64,000 nt of DNA from Elioraea tepida (GCF_019203965.1 NZ_CP076448.1:1999001-2063000); one strand, 5' to 3'. Positions 26,062 to 37,098 are shown, counted from the stretch's first letter. Translations and numbers: made by a program. Notes: generated by a model not told the origin, from the sequence alone.

Positions 26062-26514
26062 ATGACAGACCCCTTCGTCCAGCCACGCGAGGCGACCGCC
26101 GCGGCCGCGATGGCCGCGATCGCCGAGGAATTCGCCTTCTTCGACGACTGGATGGACCGCTATGGCCTCGTGATCGACTGGGGCCGTGACCTTCCCCCTT
26201 TCCCGCCCGAGTGGCGTGACGACGCGCACCGGGTGGAGGGCTGCCAGAGCCAGGTCTGGCTTGCGGCCGACCGGCGCGATGGACGGCTCTATCTCGCCGC
26301 TGCCTCGGACGCGGCGATCGTCTCTGGGCTGGTGGCGATGCTGCTCCGGATCTACTCGGGCCGGACGCCGGAGGAGGTTCTTGCTGCCGATGCCGGGGCG
26401 TTCCTCAAGGAGCTCGACCTGATCGGCAACCTCTCGGCCAATCGCGGCAATGGCATCGCCGCGATGGTGGGGCGGATTCGCGCACTCGCGGCCGGCGCGG
26501 TGGCCGCTGCCTGA
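26062..26514 (+). CDS. sufE: SufE-family cysteine desulfurase sulfur acceptor
   Basis: The 150-residue protein contains the SufE active-site cysteine in HRVEGCQSQVWLAA (Cys61) and the usual flanking segments: FFDDWMDRYGLVIDWGRDLPP and FLKELDLIGNLSANRGNG. SufE takes the persulfide from the SufS cysteine desulfurase and passes it on for Fe-S cluster assembly. It is isolated from any suf cluster here. The ATG at 26062 starts at the usual family N-terminus; no clear ribosome site is visible, which fits readthrough coupling from the SDR gene. Confidence 0.92.
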   Translation: MTDPFVQPREATAAAAMAAIAEEFAFFDDWMDRYGLVIDWGRDLPPFPPEWRDDAHRVEGCQSQVWLAADRRDGRLYLAAASDAAIVSGLVAMLLRIYSGRTPEEVLAADAGAFLKELDLIGNLSANRGNGIAAMVGRIRALAAGAVAAA

Positions 26515-26591
26515 AGGCTGAGCGCGGGCCTCCGCGCCGCGGCGCCGGTCGGTTCGGCGGCGCGCCGACGGCCCGGCCGGGCCGGCGCAGG

Positions 26592-27293
26592 TCAGCCCGG
26601 GGGCAGAGCCTCCCGGGTGACGGGGGAGCGCCGCGGCGGCTGCGGCTGAGCCCGGGCGGGGGGAGTGGCGGGGCCGCGCTGGGCGGAGGGCGGGGTGGCG
26701 CCGGGAGGGCGGCCCGCGTCGAAGCCGAGGAAGCCGATCTCCGGGTTGGGCGCACCGCCATCACCGCGCCACAGCGGCGCGACCGCCACAATCCCCTGGC
26801 CCGAGACGGCCGGCGCGCGGCTCCTCAGCGCCGCCTCGATCGCCTCCTGCTCGGCCCGAAGCTGCCGAAGCCGAAGCTGCTCCTCCGCCGCGCGCGAGGG
26901 CCGACGCGCGGCCCGCTCCTCCGGAAGCGGGGTGAGCGGCCGCACACGGCCGAGCGCGAGCAGGTAAAGGGCGATGTCGTTCCGCCCGAGATCGATGGCG
27001 AGATCGACCGGGGTGAGGCCGAGCACGTTGCGCGCGCCCACGTCCGCCCCGGCGGCGACGGCGGCGCGCACGTCCTCGAGATCGCCCGCGTTGATCGCCT
27101 CGAAGAGCTGCTCGGTCGGCGTGCCGCTGCGCGGCTGGCGCGGCCGTTGCGCCGCCGGTGCTCCCGGCGCCGGCTGGGCCTGGGGCTGCGCCGCGGGGCT
27201 GCGCTGCGGCGGCATCTGCGCCGACACGGAAGCAGGGGCCAGCGCGCCGAGCGCGAGCGCGAGGGCGACGGGAAGGGCACAGAACCGGCTCAT
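26592..27293 (-). CDS. Exported ankyrin-repeat protein
   Basis: A signal peptide (residues 1-26, ending Val-Ser-Ala-Gln) is followed by a Pro/Gln/Ala-rich linker. About two ankyrin-type repeats lie at residues 58-115 (TEQLFEAINAGDLEDVRAAVAAGADVGARNVLG, with LTPVDLAIDLGRNDIALYLLALG next). A Glu/Arg/Leu-rich helix (about 128-160) and a long Pro-rich C-terminus come after. Ankyrin repeats bind proteins; the partner is unknown. The gene lies 39 bases downstream of the vWA membrane-protein gene on the same strand, so it may be the last gene of the MoxR operon and act with those periplasmic or membrane proteins. Confidence 0.75.
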   Translation of the reverse strand: MSRFCALPVALALALGALAPASVSAQMPPQRSPAAQPQAQPAPGAPAAQRPRQPRSGTPTEQLFEAINAGDLEDVRAAVAAGADVGARNVLGLTPVDLAIDLGRNDIALYLLALGRVRPLTPLPEERAARRPSRAAEEQLRLRQLRAEQEAIEAALRSRAPAVSGQGIVAVAPLWRGDGGAPNPEIGFLGFDAGRPPGATPPSAQRGPATPPARAQPQPPRRSPVTREALPPG

Positions 27294-27332
27294 GCGCCGC
27301 TCATACAGCCTCGCGCCTCAGGATGCACGCGC

Positions 27333-29429
27333 TCAGCGCCCCTCGCGCCGCCAGGCCCAGACGAGCCCGCCGACGATCAGGACGAGCGCCGCCCAGGGGG
27401 GCATCAGCGGCAGGTCGGCGATTCCGGTGACGATGTGGTCGCGGTTCCGCCTGAGCCCGATCCAGCCCGACCCGGCGCTGTCCCGCCCCGGCGCGACGGG
27501 GCGGAGCTGCGGCACGCCCCCCTCCGCGAGCCAGGTGACCGACCCTCCCGAACGCCTGGCCGCTGCCGCCGCCGGCTCGGCAGTGGCGCGCAGATCGGCG
27601 ATCTCGATCGGGTTCGCCGCTCCGGCGGCGGCGAAGGCGAAGCGTGTGCCGTCGCTCACTCGCCACACGCCCGGCTCGAGCGCCGGCAGCTCGAGCACCG
27701 CGCGGCCCGGGCCGGCTTCGCCCGGTGTGTGGCGGCTCACCGCCCCGGAGGGGCTCGTCACCTCGAGCTGCGGCGGCGCCCCTTCGGCAAGCGAGCGGCG
27801 CTCGACGATTAGGCGCTCGCCGTCGATTCGCGCGCGCAGGTCCTCCTCCTCGAGGTCGGGCTCCTTCATCAGCCAGTGCGCGGCACGGCGGAGGATCTCC
27901 GCCTGCGGCCCGCCGCCGTCATGGCTCCGCGACCAGAGCCAGATCTGGTCCGACAGCAGAAGCGCGACCCGTCCCTCGCCCACACGGTCGGCGATCAGGA
28001 GCGGTTCCCCGGCCGGCCCGCTCATCAGCACCGAGCCGCGCGGCGCGGCGGCATCGATCCGTCGATACCAGCGGCCCCAGGCGGGTTCCGCATCCCCGGC
28101 GTTCGCACCCGGCAGGGCGGCGGTGACGGGGTGGCGTGCGCCGAGCTCGGTCACCCGCGCGCGGAATGCGGCCTCAGTGACCCGGCCTGTTGGCGAAGCT
28201 GGAAGCACCTGGCCGAGCGGGGTGTTGTAGAGGCTTGCAGGCCCGACGAACTCGGGGCCAACAGAGAGCAGGAGCCCTCCGCCACCGCGCACGTACTCGG
28301 CGATGTTGCGCAGATAAACGGGCGGCAGGATGCCGCGATTGGCGAAGCGGTCGAAGATGATCAGGTCGAACTCGCGCAGCTTCACCTGGAACAGCTCGCG
28401 CACCGGGAAGGCGATCAGCGCAAGCTCGTTGAGCGGCGTGAGGTCGTCCTTCTCCGGCGGGCGGAGGATGGTGAAGTGCACGAGGTCGACATTCGGGTCG
28501 GCCTTGAGCAGGCGGCGCCAGGTGCGCTGGCCGGCATGCGGCTCGCCCGAGACGAGAAGCACGCGCAGCCGGTCGCGCACGCCGTTAATCTGAACCACGG
28601 CGCGGTTGTTGAGCAGGCTCACCTCGCCCGGCAGAGGCTCCGCCTCGAGCTCGATCACTGTCTGGCCGGCGCGCTCGATCGGCACGACGATCCGGTGCTC
28701 GCGCCCGGTGGCGAGCTGGGCGCGGCGCGGGGCGGCGGCGTCGCGACGCTCGGTGAGCGTGACGGGGGCGCCGCCGCGAGGTACGCCCAGGTCCTCGACC
28801 ACGACCCGTATCTCGACGCTTCGGCCGACGATCCCGAAGGAGGGGGCTTCGACGACCCGCACCCGCCGGTCGGTCTCGCCGGGGCGGCCGACGAGCAGAA
28901 GGTGAAGCGGCGCTCCGCCCGTGGCCGCCGCCACCGCCTCGGCCCCGTCCTCGGGCGGGTCGTGGATTTGCCCGTCCGTGATCGCGATGGTGGCGGCGAG
29001 GCGGGCGCGCGGAAGCTCGGCCAGCGCGCGGGAGAGCGCCTCGAACAGGCGTGTGCCCGACCGGCCCGCCTCCGGAACGGTGACAGTGCGGAGCTCGAGC
29101 CCGGGGATGCGCCGCGCCTGTTCCTCGATGGCCGCCTTCGCCGCCGCCGCCTCCACCCGGCGCTCGCCGACCCGCATCGAGGCGCTCTCGTCGACGAGCA
29201 AGACGGCGATGTCGGCGAGGTTCTCGCGGCTTTCCTGCACGAGCCGCGGGTTGGCGAGGGCGAGCAGCAGCACGGCGAGCACGAAGGCGCGCAGCGGCGC
29301 CCCGCGCGCCCGACGCCACAGAGCGAGCCCCACGAGCAGCGCCGCAAGAGCGGCGAGCGCGCCGAACAGCGGCAGCGGCAGAAGCGGCTCGAAGACGACC
29401 GCCGTCAGCGCCCGCGCCGTTCCCTCCAT
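27333..29429 (-). CDS. Large membrane protein with vWA-type and glutamine-amidotransferase-like domains
   Basis: The 698-residue protein has two N-terminal membrane helices (about 15-65), then a vWA-like domain with MIDAS motif DESASM and TDGQIHD. A beta-rich middle section follows, then a GATase1-like region (VLLVSGEPHAGQRTWRRLL and VRGGGGLLLSVGPEFVGP) and a final helix (MPPWAALVLIVGGLVWAWR). Such proteins occur with MoxR ATPases and are thought to help assemble or activate complexes at the inner membrane; no substrate is known. It starts 3 bases after the DUF4159 gene. Confidence 0.75.
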   Translation of the reverse strand: MEGTARALTAVVFEPLLPLPLFGALAALAALLVGLALWRRARGAPLRAFVLAVLLLALANPRLVQESRENLADIAVLLVDESASMRVGERRVEAAAAKAAIEEQARRIPGLELRTVTVPEAGRSGTRLFEALSRALAELPRARLAATIAITDGQIHDPPEDGAEAVAAATGGAPLHLLLVGRPGETDRRVRVVEAPSFGIVGRSVEIRVVVEDLGVPRGGAPVTLTERRDAAAPRRAQLATGREHRIVVPIERAGQTVIELEAEPLPGEVSLLNNRAVVQINGVRDRLRVLLVSGEPHAGQRTWRRLLKADPNVDLVHFTILRPPEKDDLTPLNELALIAFPVRELFQVKLREFDLIIFDRFANRGILPPVYLRNIAEYVRGGGGLLLSVGPEFVGPASLYNTPLGQVLPASPTGRVTEAAFRARVTELGARHPVTAALPGANAGDAEPAWGRWYRRIDAAAPRGSVLMSGPAGEPLLIADRVGEGRVALLLSDQIWLWSRSHDGGGPQAEILRRAAHWLMKEPDLEEEDLRARIDGERLIVERRSLAEGAPPQLEVTSPSGAVSRHTPGEAGPGRAVLELPALEPGVWRVSDGTRFAFAAAGAANPIEIADLRATAEPAAAAARRSGGSVTWLAEGGVPQLRPVAPGRDSAGSGWIGLRRNRDHIVTGIADLPLMPPWAALVLIVGGLVWAWRREGR

Positions 29430-29432
29430 CTT

Positions 29433-32165
29433 CTACTGTCCCAGCCGTTCGAGCAGAACCGGCACGTGCACCTGGTCGCCCTTGTAGTTGCCGGTCAGAG
29501 CGTACATCACGAGGTTGAGCCCGAAGCGGTAGGCGAGCAGGCGCTGGCGCGCCCCTCCCGGGACGGTCGCGTAGGGGTGCCGCCCCTGCGAATCGACGGC
29601 CCAGGCCGCCGCCCAGTCGTGACCGCCGATGATCACCGGGCTGACGCTGTCGTTCGCCCGGTCCTGGTCACGCTGCACCCAGACCTGCCCGCCCGTGTAG
29701 CGTCCCGGGAAATCCGTCAGGAGGTAGAAGGCGCGGGCGAGCACATGGTCGGCCGGCACGGGGATCAGCGCCGGGATGGAGAGGCCGCGAGTCAGGCGCC
29801 GGAGCTGCTGTTCCCCGCCCGGGTTCATGCCCTGGCCGGAGCCGCCGTCGCGCGTGTCGAGCAGGATAATGCCGCCCAAGCGCATGAAGTCGTTCAGCGC
29901 CGCCACCGCCGCCGCGTCCGGCGTCGGCTGATCGGGCGTCATCGGCCAGTAAAGAAGCGGGAAGAAGGAGAGCTCGTCCTCTCCCGGCCGGACGCCGACC
30001 GGTTCGGCGAGATTGGCGGCGGAGCGTCGGTTGACGAAGTCGGTGAGCCCGATGAGCCCGGCGCGCGAAATCTCGTCGACCGACCGCGTGCCGGTGATGA
30101 CGTAGGCGAGCCGCGTCTCATTCGCCATCGCCATCGGCTGCAGCTGGGCCAGAGCGAGGGAGGGGAAGAGGACGATCAGGGCCGACGCCGCACCCGCCCG
30201 CGCGGCGGCGGGAGCTGGGCGGATCAGGCCGCGCAGCCAGAGCGAGATCAGGAGATCGGCGAGAACGAGCAGGGCCGCGAGCCCGAGCAGGAGGGGGCGG
30301 AGGTCGCGCTCCGCTGCCTCGCCGTCGAGGCGGCGAACCTCCGCGCCCGACGGCATGGCGCCGAGGGGCCGGAGGGGGCCGACCGATGGTCCGAGATTGA
30401 GCGCCACGCGCGCCGCCTCCGGCCCGTAGAACCCCGGCGGATGCCGCGGCGAGGGCACCTCGCGCGCGATCTGGCTCGCCGCAAGCCCGGCGGCGAAGGG
30501 GGGAGGGGGCCCGAGCCTGCCGAAGCCGTCGAGCGTCTCGTAGGGGGCGAGAACCGACTCGCCGGGCGCAGCACCGACCCCGGCCGAGAGCTGAACGATC
30601 CGCTGCAGCATCTCGACGAACAACCCCGAGAGCGGCAGCGTCGACCACTCCGTGTTGGCGGTGATGTGGAACAGGACGAGCGCGCCGCGGCCGCGGCTTT
30701 CACCGGTCACGAGCGGCGTGCCGTCGGCGAGCCGCGCCCAGGTGCGCTCGCCGAGCGCGACCGAGGGCTCGGCGAGCACCTGGCGCGTCACCCGAATCTC
30801 GGCCGGAACGGCAAGCCCGAAGAAGGGGGAGGTCTCGGGGAACGGGGCGAGGGTGGCCGGCTGCTGCCAGGAGAGGGCGCCGCCGAGCTGGCGGTCTCCC
30901 ATCCTGAGGGTGACGGGCAGGAGCGTGTCGGGCCGGGCGGCAAGCCGTGGCCCGGCGAAGCGCACCAGCACGCCGCCCTCCTCGACCCAGCGTGCGAGCA
31001 GGCCCCGCTCCGCCTCCGTCAGCGTATCGACGTCGGAGAGAACGATCACGGCGATCTCGCGCCCGAGCAGCTCGCGCACCGTGCCGCGGCGGAGCTCGGT
31101 GAAGGGGGAGAGGGCGCGGTCGAGGAAGTAGAGCTCGCCGAGGAGCGGCTGGTCGGCCGTCTCGGCATTGCCGGCGATCAGCCCGACGGGGCGTCGGCGC
31201 CAGCGCTCGTCGAGCAGGGCGATGGAGGCGGCGTTGGCGCTCGCTTCGACGACAAGGACGGCGAGGCGGTTGCGCAGTTCCGGGGGAAGCGCGATCGGGA
31301 TCTCGAGCGCGGCCGCGCCGGCGGGGAGCGTGGCGGTCGCTCGGGCGAGGCTGCGCCCGTCCGCGGTTCGGGCGAGAACGGCGACCTCTCGGTCGGCCGG
31401 AAGCGGCACGGCGGAGACCCGGGCGACGATCCGCGCCGGCTCCGAGGCCGGGGCGCCGAGCACCACAGGAAGTGCCCCGGGCGGGGGGAGGAGAACGGTG
31501 AGAGGGCCGAGCGCGGCGAGCGCCGCGGCGAACCTCTCCCCCTCCTCGTCGCCGGCATGGGCGAGCCCGTCCGTCACCCACAGGACGGAAAGCCCGCTCA
31601 CCTGCCGCCCGAGCTGCTCGACGGCGCGCCGCGCCGCGGCACGATCGGGCGCCCAGGGGCGGGGGCGAAGGGCCGCGACACGCTCACGCATCGCCTGGGC
31701 GGGCATCGCCGCGGAGGGCCGCGGCGGCTCGCCGCGCTCACCCGGAGCGGTCGTGAGCAGGATCACCTGTCTGCCGGCGCGGTCGGCCCGGTCGAGCGCC
31801 GTCTCGACGGCGGCGACGCGCTGCGCCCAGGCCTCGCCCGCGGCCCAGCCGTCATCGACCACGATCAGGATCGGCCCCGCTCCCCCGACCGTGCTGCCGG
31901 CGTTGAGAACTGGCCGGGCGAGCCCGACAATGACGCACGCCGCTGCGAGGATCCTGAGCGCGAGCAGCCACCAGGGCGTGCGCGCCGCTGTCTCGTCCCG
32001 CCGCGGCAGGTCGAGCAGGAGCCGTACCGCGGGGAAGGCGAGAAGCTTCGGCGCCGGCGGGGTGACGCGCAACAGCCACACGAGCACCGGCAGGGCGAGC
32101 AGAGCGGCAAGAAGCCAGGGGTGGGCGAAGCCGATCGCGCCGAGGCTGCCGAGAAGCCCCTCCAT
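29433..32165 (-). CDS. BatA-N-domain / DUF4159 membrane protein
   Basis: The 910-residue protein begins with two membrane helices around residues 15-85, in the BatA N-terminal pattern (PPAPKLLAFPAVRLLLDLPRRDETAARTP spans the loop). A long periplasmic or cytoplasmic vWA-like section follows, then a third helix region near 650-700. The C-terminal DUF4159 domain has TRLAYVITGTRSVDEIS, DTRDGGSGQGMNPGG and FYLLTDFPGRYTGGQVWV. The role is unknown beyond a link to MoxR AAA+ systems. It starts 6 bases after the DUF58 stop, so the operon is tightly coupled. Confidence 0.85.
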   Translation of the reverse strand: MEGLLGSLGAIGFAHPWLLAALLALPVLVWLLRVTPPAPKLLAFPAVRLLLDLPRRDETAARTPWWLLALRILAAACVIVGLARPVLNAGSTVGGAGPILIVVDDGWAAGEAWAQRVAAVETALDRADRAGRQVILLTTAPGERGEPPRPSAAMPAQAMRERVAALRPRPWAPDRAAARRAVEQLGRQVSGLSVLWVTDGLAHAGDEEGERFAAALAALGPLTVLLPPPGALPVVLGAPASEPARIVARVSAVPLPADREVAVLARTADGRSLARATATLPAGAAALEIPIALPPELRNRLAVLVVEASANAASIALLDERWRRRPVGLIAGNAETADQPLLGELYFLDRALSPFTELRRGTVRELLGREIAVIVLSDVDTLTEAERGLLARWVEEGGVLVRFAGPRLAARPDTLLPVTLRMGDRQLGGALSWQQPATLAPFPETSPFFGLAVPAEIRVTRQVLAEPSVALGERTWARLADGTPLVTGESRGRGALVLFHITANTEWSTLPLSGLFVEMLQRIVQLSAGVGAAPGESVLAPYETLDGFGRLGPPPPFAAGLAASQIAREVPSPRHPPGFYGPEAARVALNLGPSVGPLRPLGAMPSGAEVRRLDGEAAERDLRPLLLGLAALLVLADLLISLWLRGLIRPAPAAARAGAASALIVLFPSLALAQLQPMAMANETRLAYVITGTRSVDEISRAGLIGLTDFVNRRSAANLAEPVGVRPGEDELSFFPLLYWPMTPDQPTPDAAAVAALNDFMRLGGIILLDTRDGGSGQGMNPGGEQQLRRLTRGLSIPALIPVPADHVLARAFYLLTDFPGRYTGGQVWVQRDQDRANDSVSPVIIGGHDWAAAWAVDSQGRHPYATVPGGARQRLLAYRFGLNLVMYALTGNYKGDQVHVPVLLERLGQ

Positions 32166-32171
32166 CGCGCC

Positions 32172-33101
32172 TCAGTCCGCCCTGCCCGCCCGGGCGGGCG
32201 CGAGCGCGAGATAGAGCGCGAGCAGGGCGCTCTCGGGCGGGGCGTCCGTCAGGTGGGTTCCGAAGCTCCAGCCGGCGGCGGCGGCGATCGCCTTGAGCCC
32301 CTCGCGCTGGGCGGCGAGCCGCGCCTGGTAGTCGCCGCGCAGTCCCTCGACGCGGCCGATCAGCGCCGCCCCTTCGCGCTCGAGCCCCTCGAAGCGGATC
32401 CGGCCGCGGAAGGGAAGCGCCTCCTCGGCCGGATCGAGCACCTGGAGCATATGCCCGGTGACCGGGATCGCGGCGAGCCGCGCGATCGCCGCCTGGACGT
32501 CGGCGAGCGGCGAGAGGAAATCGCCGATCAGGACCACGCGGGCATGGCGCGGCAAAGGTTCCGCCGCGGGAAGGCCGGCGACCGCGCCGGCATCGCCGCG
32601 CCGGCCGATCGCTTCGGCAAGCATCTCGATCATCGACCGGCCGGACACCGGGCGCATACCGAGGCCGAACAGGGCCACGCGCTCGGCGCCGCGCAACAAG
32701 AGCGAGGCGAGAGCGAGCGCGAGCAGCTCCGCCCGGTCCACCTTCTCCGGCAGGCGGTCGCTCGAGCGCCAGCGCATCGAGGCCGAGGCGTCGCGCCAGA
32801 TCCAGACGCTCTGCGCCGCTTCCCACTCCGTCTCGCGCACGAAGGTGCGGTCGCTCTTGGCGGATTGGCGCCAGTCGATCCGCTGCACCGGATCACCCGG
32901 AAGGAAGGGGCGGAACTGCCAGAAACTGTCGCCTTGGCCGACGCGGCGCCGCCCGTGCACGCCCTGAGCGACCGTCGCGGCAACGCGCTCGGCGGCGACG
33001 AGAAGCGGCGGCAGCCGGGCGGAGACCTGTTCGGCATGCTGCGCCCGGGCGACGGCGCGGGCGCCCTCGTGTCGCCTGGCGCGGCCGGCGTCGGGGATCA
33101 C
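32172..33101 (-). CDS. DUF58 domain protein (MoxR partner)
   Basis: The 309-residue protein has the DUF58 signature. [34 protein letters not shown] is the conserved stretch around residues 60-93, and a vWA-like half follows with [13 protein letters not shown] as its MIDAS-like site. DUF58 proteins are nearly always encoded next to MoxR ATPases and may be their substrate adaptors. The gene starts with GTG at 33101 behind GGAGGGAG. An ATG a few bases upstream is in another frame. Confidence 0.88.
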   Translation of the reverse strand: MIPDAGRARRHEGARAVARAQHAEQVSARLPPLLVAAERVAATVAQGVHGRRRVGQGDSFWQFRPFLPGDPVQRIDWRQSAKSDRTFVRETEWEAAQSVWIWRDASASMRWRSSDRLPEKVDRAELLALALASLLLRGAERVALFGLGMRPVSGRSMIEMLAEAIGRRGDAGAVAGLPAAEPLPRHARVVLIGDFLSPLADVQAAIARLAAIPVTGHMLQVLDPAEEALPFRGRIRFEGLEREGAALIGRVEGLRGDYQARLAAQREGLKAIAAAAGWSFGTHLTDAPPESALLALYLALAPARAGRAD

Positions 33102-33138
33102 GCCCCATCTCCCTCCACGCCACGCTGCCCGAGCACCG

Positions 33139-34173
<1,035 letters not shown>

Positions 34174-34179
34174 CGCCAC

Positions 34180-34261
34180 CGCCTCCGACCCTTCATCCCG
34201 CCTGGGGATGCTACCTATATATACGCGTCAGAGGAAAGCGGCGGTTGGGGGTCACACGCTC
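34180..34261. promoter_or_regulatory. Divergent promoter region between moxR and DUF1285 genes
   Basis: This 82-base gap holds the only strongly AT-rich patch nearby, TATATATA at 34216-34223, which could serve as a -10 element for either direction. Beside it is an inverted repeat CATCCC-N5-GGGATG (34194-34210), a possible operator. No transcription data can be inferred. Confidence 0.4.
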
Positions 34262-34954
34262 GTGACGGTTGTGGTCGACACGCTCCGGAGACTGGCCCGC
34301 GCCGCTGCCGACGGCGAAGGCGGGGCGGCGCGCCCGGGCGGCGGCGCAGCGTTCGCCGAAGCGCTGCCGGCGCGCCGGAGTCTGTCGCTGCGCGATCCGA
34401 TCCCGGGGCTTGCGCTCACGCCGTCCGCGCCGCGCCGCAGGCCCGTGCAGGTCCTGTGCGGCGATCTCGCGATCCGCATCGCCCGCGACGGCACCTGGTA
34501 CTACCAGGGCAGCCCGATACGCCGAAAAGAGCTCGTCTGCCTCTTCGCCTCCTGCCTCAAACGCGACGCCGAGGGCTATTGGCTCGAAACCCCGGCCGAG
34601 CGCGGCCGGATCGAAGTCGAGGATGTCCCCTTCCTCGCGGTCGAGCTGTTCTGGTCGAAGGGGCCATGCCCCGCCTGCGCCTGCGACAGCGGCGGCCAGG
34701 TTTTGACCTTCCGCACCAATGTCGACGAGATGGTCACGGCGGGGAAGGATCACCCGATCCGGGTCGCCCGCGACATCATCACCTGCCAGCCCACCCCCTA
34801 CCTGATGGTTCGTGACGGGCTCGAGGCGCGGATCGGACGCGCCGTCTACTACGAACTCGTCGCGCTCGCGGTTCCCGAGGTCGTGCATGGCGAGCGCGTG
34901 CTCGGGGTGTGGAGCGCGGGCGAGTTCTTCCCGCTCGGCAGCGCCGAGGAATGA
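34262..34954 (+). CDS. DUF1285 family protein
   Basis: The 230-residue protein carries the DUF1285 core: [34 protein letters not shown], then [19 protein letters not shown] and [21 protein letters not shown]. It appears soluble and has no known function. A Cys-x2-Cys-x-Cys insertion ([13 protein letters not shown]) is seen in the middle and could bind metal. The start is a GTG at 34262. The next gene begins 1 base after its stop, so it heads a rightward operon of DUF1285, Nudix, DUF6111 and cca. This arrangement resembles other alphaproteobacteria as I recall them. Confidence 0.85.
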   Translation: MTVVVDTLRRLARAAADGEGGAARPGGGAAFAEALPARRSLSLRDPIPGLALTPSAPRRRPVQVLCGDLAIRIARDGTWYYQGSPIRRKELVCLFASCLKRDAEGYWLETPAERGRIEVEDVPFLAVELFWSKGPCPACACDSGGQVLTFRTNVDEMVTAGKDHPIRVARDIITCQPTPYLMVRDGLEARIGRAVYYELVALAVPEVVHGERVLGVWSAGEFFPLGSAEE

Positions 34955-34955
34955 G

Positions 34956-35600
34956 GTGGCGCCGCGAGGGCTCGGCGCGTCGCCCCGGCTGATGCTCGGC
35001 GCCGAGGAGCTTGCCGCGCGCCTTGCCGCAGCGGTGGCCCGTCCGCCCGTGCGGGTGGACGACCGGCCGGGCCCTGTCGCCGCCGCGCCGTCCGAGCTGC
35101 TGACCCCTGCCGCCGTGCTCGTTCCGGTGGTGGCCCATCCCGAGCCGACGATTCTGCTGACGCTGCGGGGGCGCCAGCTCAAGGCGCATGCCGGCCAGGT
35201 GAGCTTCCCGGGCGGCAGGATCGAGGCCGGGGACGCGAGCCCGACGGCGGCGGCGCTGCGCGAGGCGGAGGAGGAGATCGGCCTCGCGCGGGATGCGGTT
35301 CGGGTGATCGGCACGCTCGGCGAGCACGTCACCGGCACGGGCTACCACGTCACCCCGGTCGTCGGGCTGGTCCCGCCACCGCTCGCGCTCCGGCCCGACC
35401 CGGCGGAGGTGGACGAGGTGTTCGAACTGCCGCTCGCCGTTCTGCTCGAGCCGGAGGCCTTCTCCTGGCGCGAGGAGGTGCTGCTCGGCAGGCGTCGTCG
35501 CTTCTGCGTGGTGCGGCACGACCGTCACCTGATCTGGGGCGCGACGGCCTCGATGCTTGGCTCGCTCGCCCATGCGCTCGGCGCGCCTCGGCCCGTTTGA
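34956..35600 (+). CDS. CoA pyrophosphatase-type Nudix hydrolase
   Basis: The 214-residue protein contains the Nudix box GGRIEAGD with REAEEEIGL (about residues 86-108). Just upstream is the CoA-type signature LLTLRGRQLKAHAGQVSFPGG. Such enzymes split CoA and its derivatives to 3',5'-ADP and 4'-phosphopantetheine. The GTG at 34956 has GAGG in the end of the DUF1285 gene; an ATG at 34992 is an alternative that loses 12 residues. It is the second gene of the DUF1285-cca operon. Confidence 0.9.
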   Translation: MAPRGLGASPRLMLGAEELAARLAAAVARPPVRVDDRPGPVAAAPSELLTPAAVLVPVVAHPEPTILLTLRGRQLKAHAGQVSFPGGRIEAGDASPTAAALREAEEEIGLARDAVRVIGTLGEHVTGTGYHVTPVVGLVPPPLALRPDPAEVDEVFELPLAVLLEPEAFSWREEVLLGRRRRFCVVRHDRHLIWGATASMLGSLAHALGAPRPV

Positions 35601-35609
35601 GGAGCGTCG

Positions 35610-35876
35610 ATGCGCGGAGTCCTCCAGGCGGTGATCCCGTTCCTCGCGCCGTTCGTGCTCTACTTCTTCTGGGCTTGGCTTGCGCGGCGCCCCGCTCTGG
35701 CCGACCCGCGCTCGGTGCCGTGGATCGTCCTCTGCGCCGCCGGGCTCGCGCTCTCGGCCGGCGCGCTTCTGTGGTTCGCCGAGACCGCGTCGCTTCCCAA
35801 GGAGGGCCGCTACGAGCCGGCGCGGATCGAGGGAGGGCGGATTATCGACGGCGGCATGCGCCCTGCGACGCAGTGA
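35610..35876 (+). CDS. DUF6111 small membrane protein
   Basis: This 88-residue protein has two membrane helices (VLQAVIPFLAPFVLYFFWAW and WIVLCAAGLALSAGALLWF). A polar tail follows, ending in the conserved-looking YEPARIEGGRIIDGGMRPA. The family is restricted to alphaproteobacteria and its function is unknown. It always seems to lie between the Nudix and CCA-transferase genes, as it does here. Confidence 0.85.
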   Translation: MRGVLQAVIPFLAPFVLYFFWAWLARRPALADPRSVPWIVLCAAGLALSAGALLWFAETASLPKEGRYEPARIEGGRIIDGGMRPATQ

Positions 35877-35892
35877 GGGGGAGGGGGCCGCG

Positions 35893-37098
35893 GTGAGCGT
35901 CGCGGCGGAGGAGACGACGTTCCGCGTCGCGCCGCCTTCCCTGTTCGCCGAGCCCGGGGTCGCCCGCGTCTTTGCCGCCCTGCCGCGCGCGCGCGCGGTG
36001 GGCGGGGTGGTTCGCGATACGCTCGCCGCCCTGCCGCTTGCCGATCTCGACCTCGCGACACCCGACCGGCCCGAGGCGGTGACCGCGACCCTCTCGGCCG
36101 CGGGGATCCGAGTGATCCCGACCGGGCTCGACCACGGCACGGTGACGGCGCTCGCCGGCGACCGGCCGATCGAGATCACCACGCTCAGGCGCGATGTCGC
36201 GACCGACGGGCGGCACGCGACCGTCGCCTTCACCGAGGATTGGCGCGAGGACGCGGCGCGACGCGATTTCACCATCAACGCGATGTCGATGGAGCCGGAC
36301 GGGACGGTGCATGACTGGTTCGGCGGCCGCGAGGACCTTGCCGCCGGCCGGGTGCGGTTCGTGGGCGACCCGGCCCGCCGGCTGGCCGAGGACCATCTCC
36401 GCGCGCTTCGCTTCTTCCGTTTCCAGGCGCGCTATGGCCGCAGCACTCCGGACGCAGCGACGCTTGCCGCGATCGCCGAGGCCGTGCCCCTGCTCGGGCG
36501 CCTCTCCGCCGAACGCGTGTGGAGCGAGCTCAAGCGCATCCTCGCCGCAGCCGACCCCGTCGCCGCCGTCGAGCTCATGGCGCGGACGGGCGTTCTCGCC
36601 GCCGTGCTGCCCGAGGCGACCGACCGGAGCGCTCTCGCGGGACTCGTGCGCGCCGGGGCACCGGCCGATCCGCTCCTGCGCCTTGCCGCTCTCGTGCCGG
36701 GCGAGACCGGCGCGCTCGCCGCCCGGCTCAAGCTCTCCGGCGCCGAAGCAGCGCGTCTTGCCGCGGCGCACGGGCCCGTTCCCGCCCCGGAGGAGGACGA
36801 AGCCGCGCTCCGACGGGCGCTGGCCGACACACCGGCCGCAGCGCTTCTCGACCGGGCCTGGCTTGCCGAGGCCCGTGGTGCGCCGGGGGACTGGGCGTCG
36901 CTGCGGGCGCGGCTTGCGGCGTGTCCTGTGCCGTCCTTCCTGCTTTCGGGGGGAGATGTGGTGGCGCTCGGCGTGCCGCCGGGGCCTGCCGTCGGCGAGG
37001 CGCTCGCGCGCGTGCGCGCCTGGTGGCTGGCGGGGGGCTGCGTGGCCGATCGGTCCGCCTGCCTTGCGCGGCTTGCCGAGGTGCTGGGGCGGGGCTGA
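35893..37098 (+). CDS. cca: CCA-adding tRNA nucleotidyltransferase (poly(A)polymerase family)
   Basis: The 401-residue class II nucleotidyltransferase has the glycine motif AVGGVVRD, then the metal-binding DLDLATP, and later EDAARRDFTINAMSM. An RNA-binding motif follows at DHLRALRFFRFQARYG. It adds or repairs the 3' CCA end of tRNAs. The GTG start at 35893 is 16 bases after the DUF6111 stop and behind GGGGGAGG. The C-terminal third is Ala/Leu-rich and variable. The gene ends the four-gene operon. Confidence 0.93.
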   Translation: MSVAAEETTFRVAPPSLFAEPGVARVFAALPRARAVGGVVRDTLAALPLADLDLATPDRPEAVTATLSAAGIRVIPTGLDHGTVTALAGDRPIEITTLRRDVATDGRHATVAFTEDWREDAARRDFTINAMSMEPDGTVHDWFGGREDLAAGRVRFVGDPARRLAEDHLRALRFFRFQARYGRSTPDAATLAAIAEAVPLLGRLSAERVWSELKRILAAADPVAAVELMARTGVLAAVLPEATDRSALAGLVRAGAPADPLLRLAALVPGETGALAARLKLSGAEAARLAAAHGPVPAPEEDEAALRRALADTPAAALLDRAWLAEARGAPGDWASLRARLAACPVPSFLLSGGDVVALGVPPGPAVGEALARVRAWWLAGGCVADRSACLARLAEVLGRG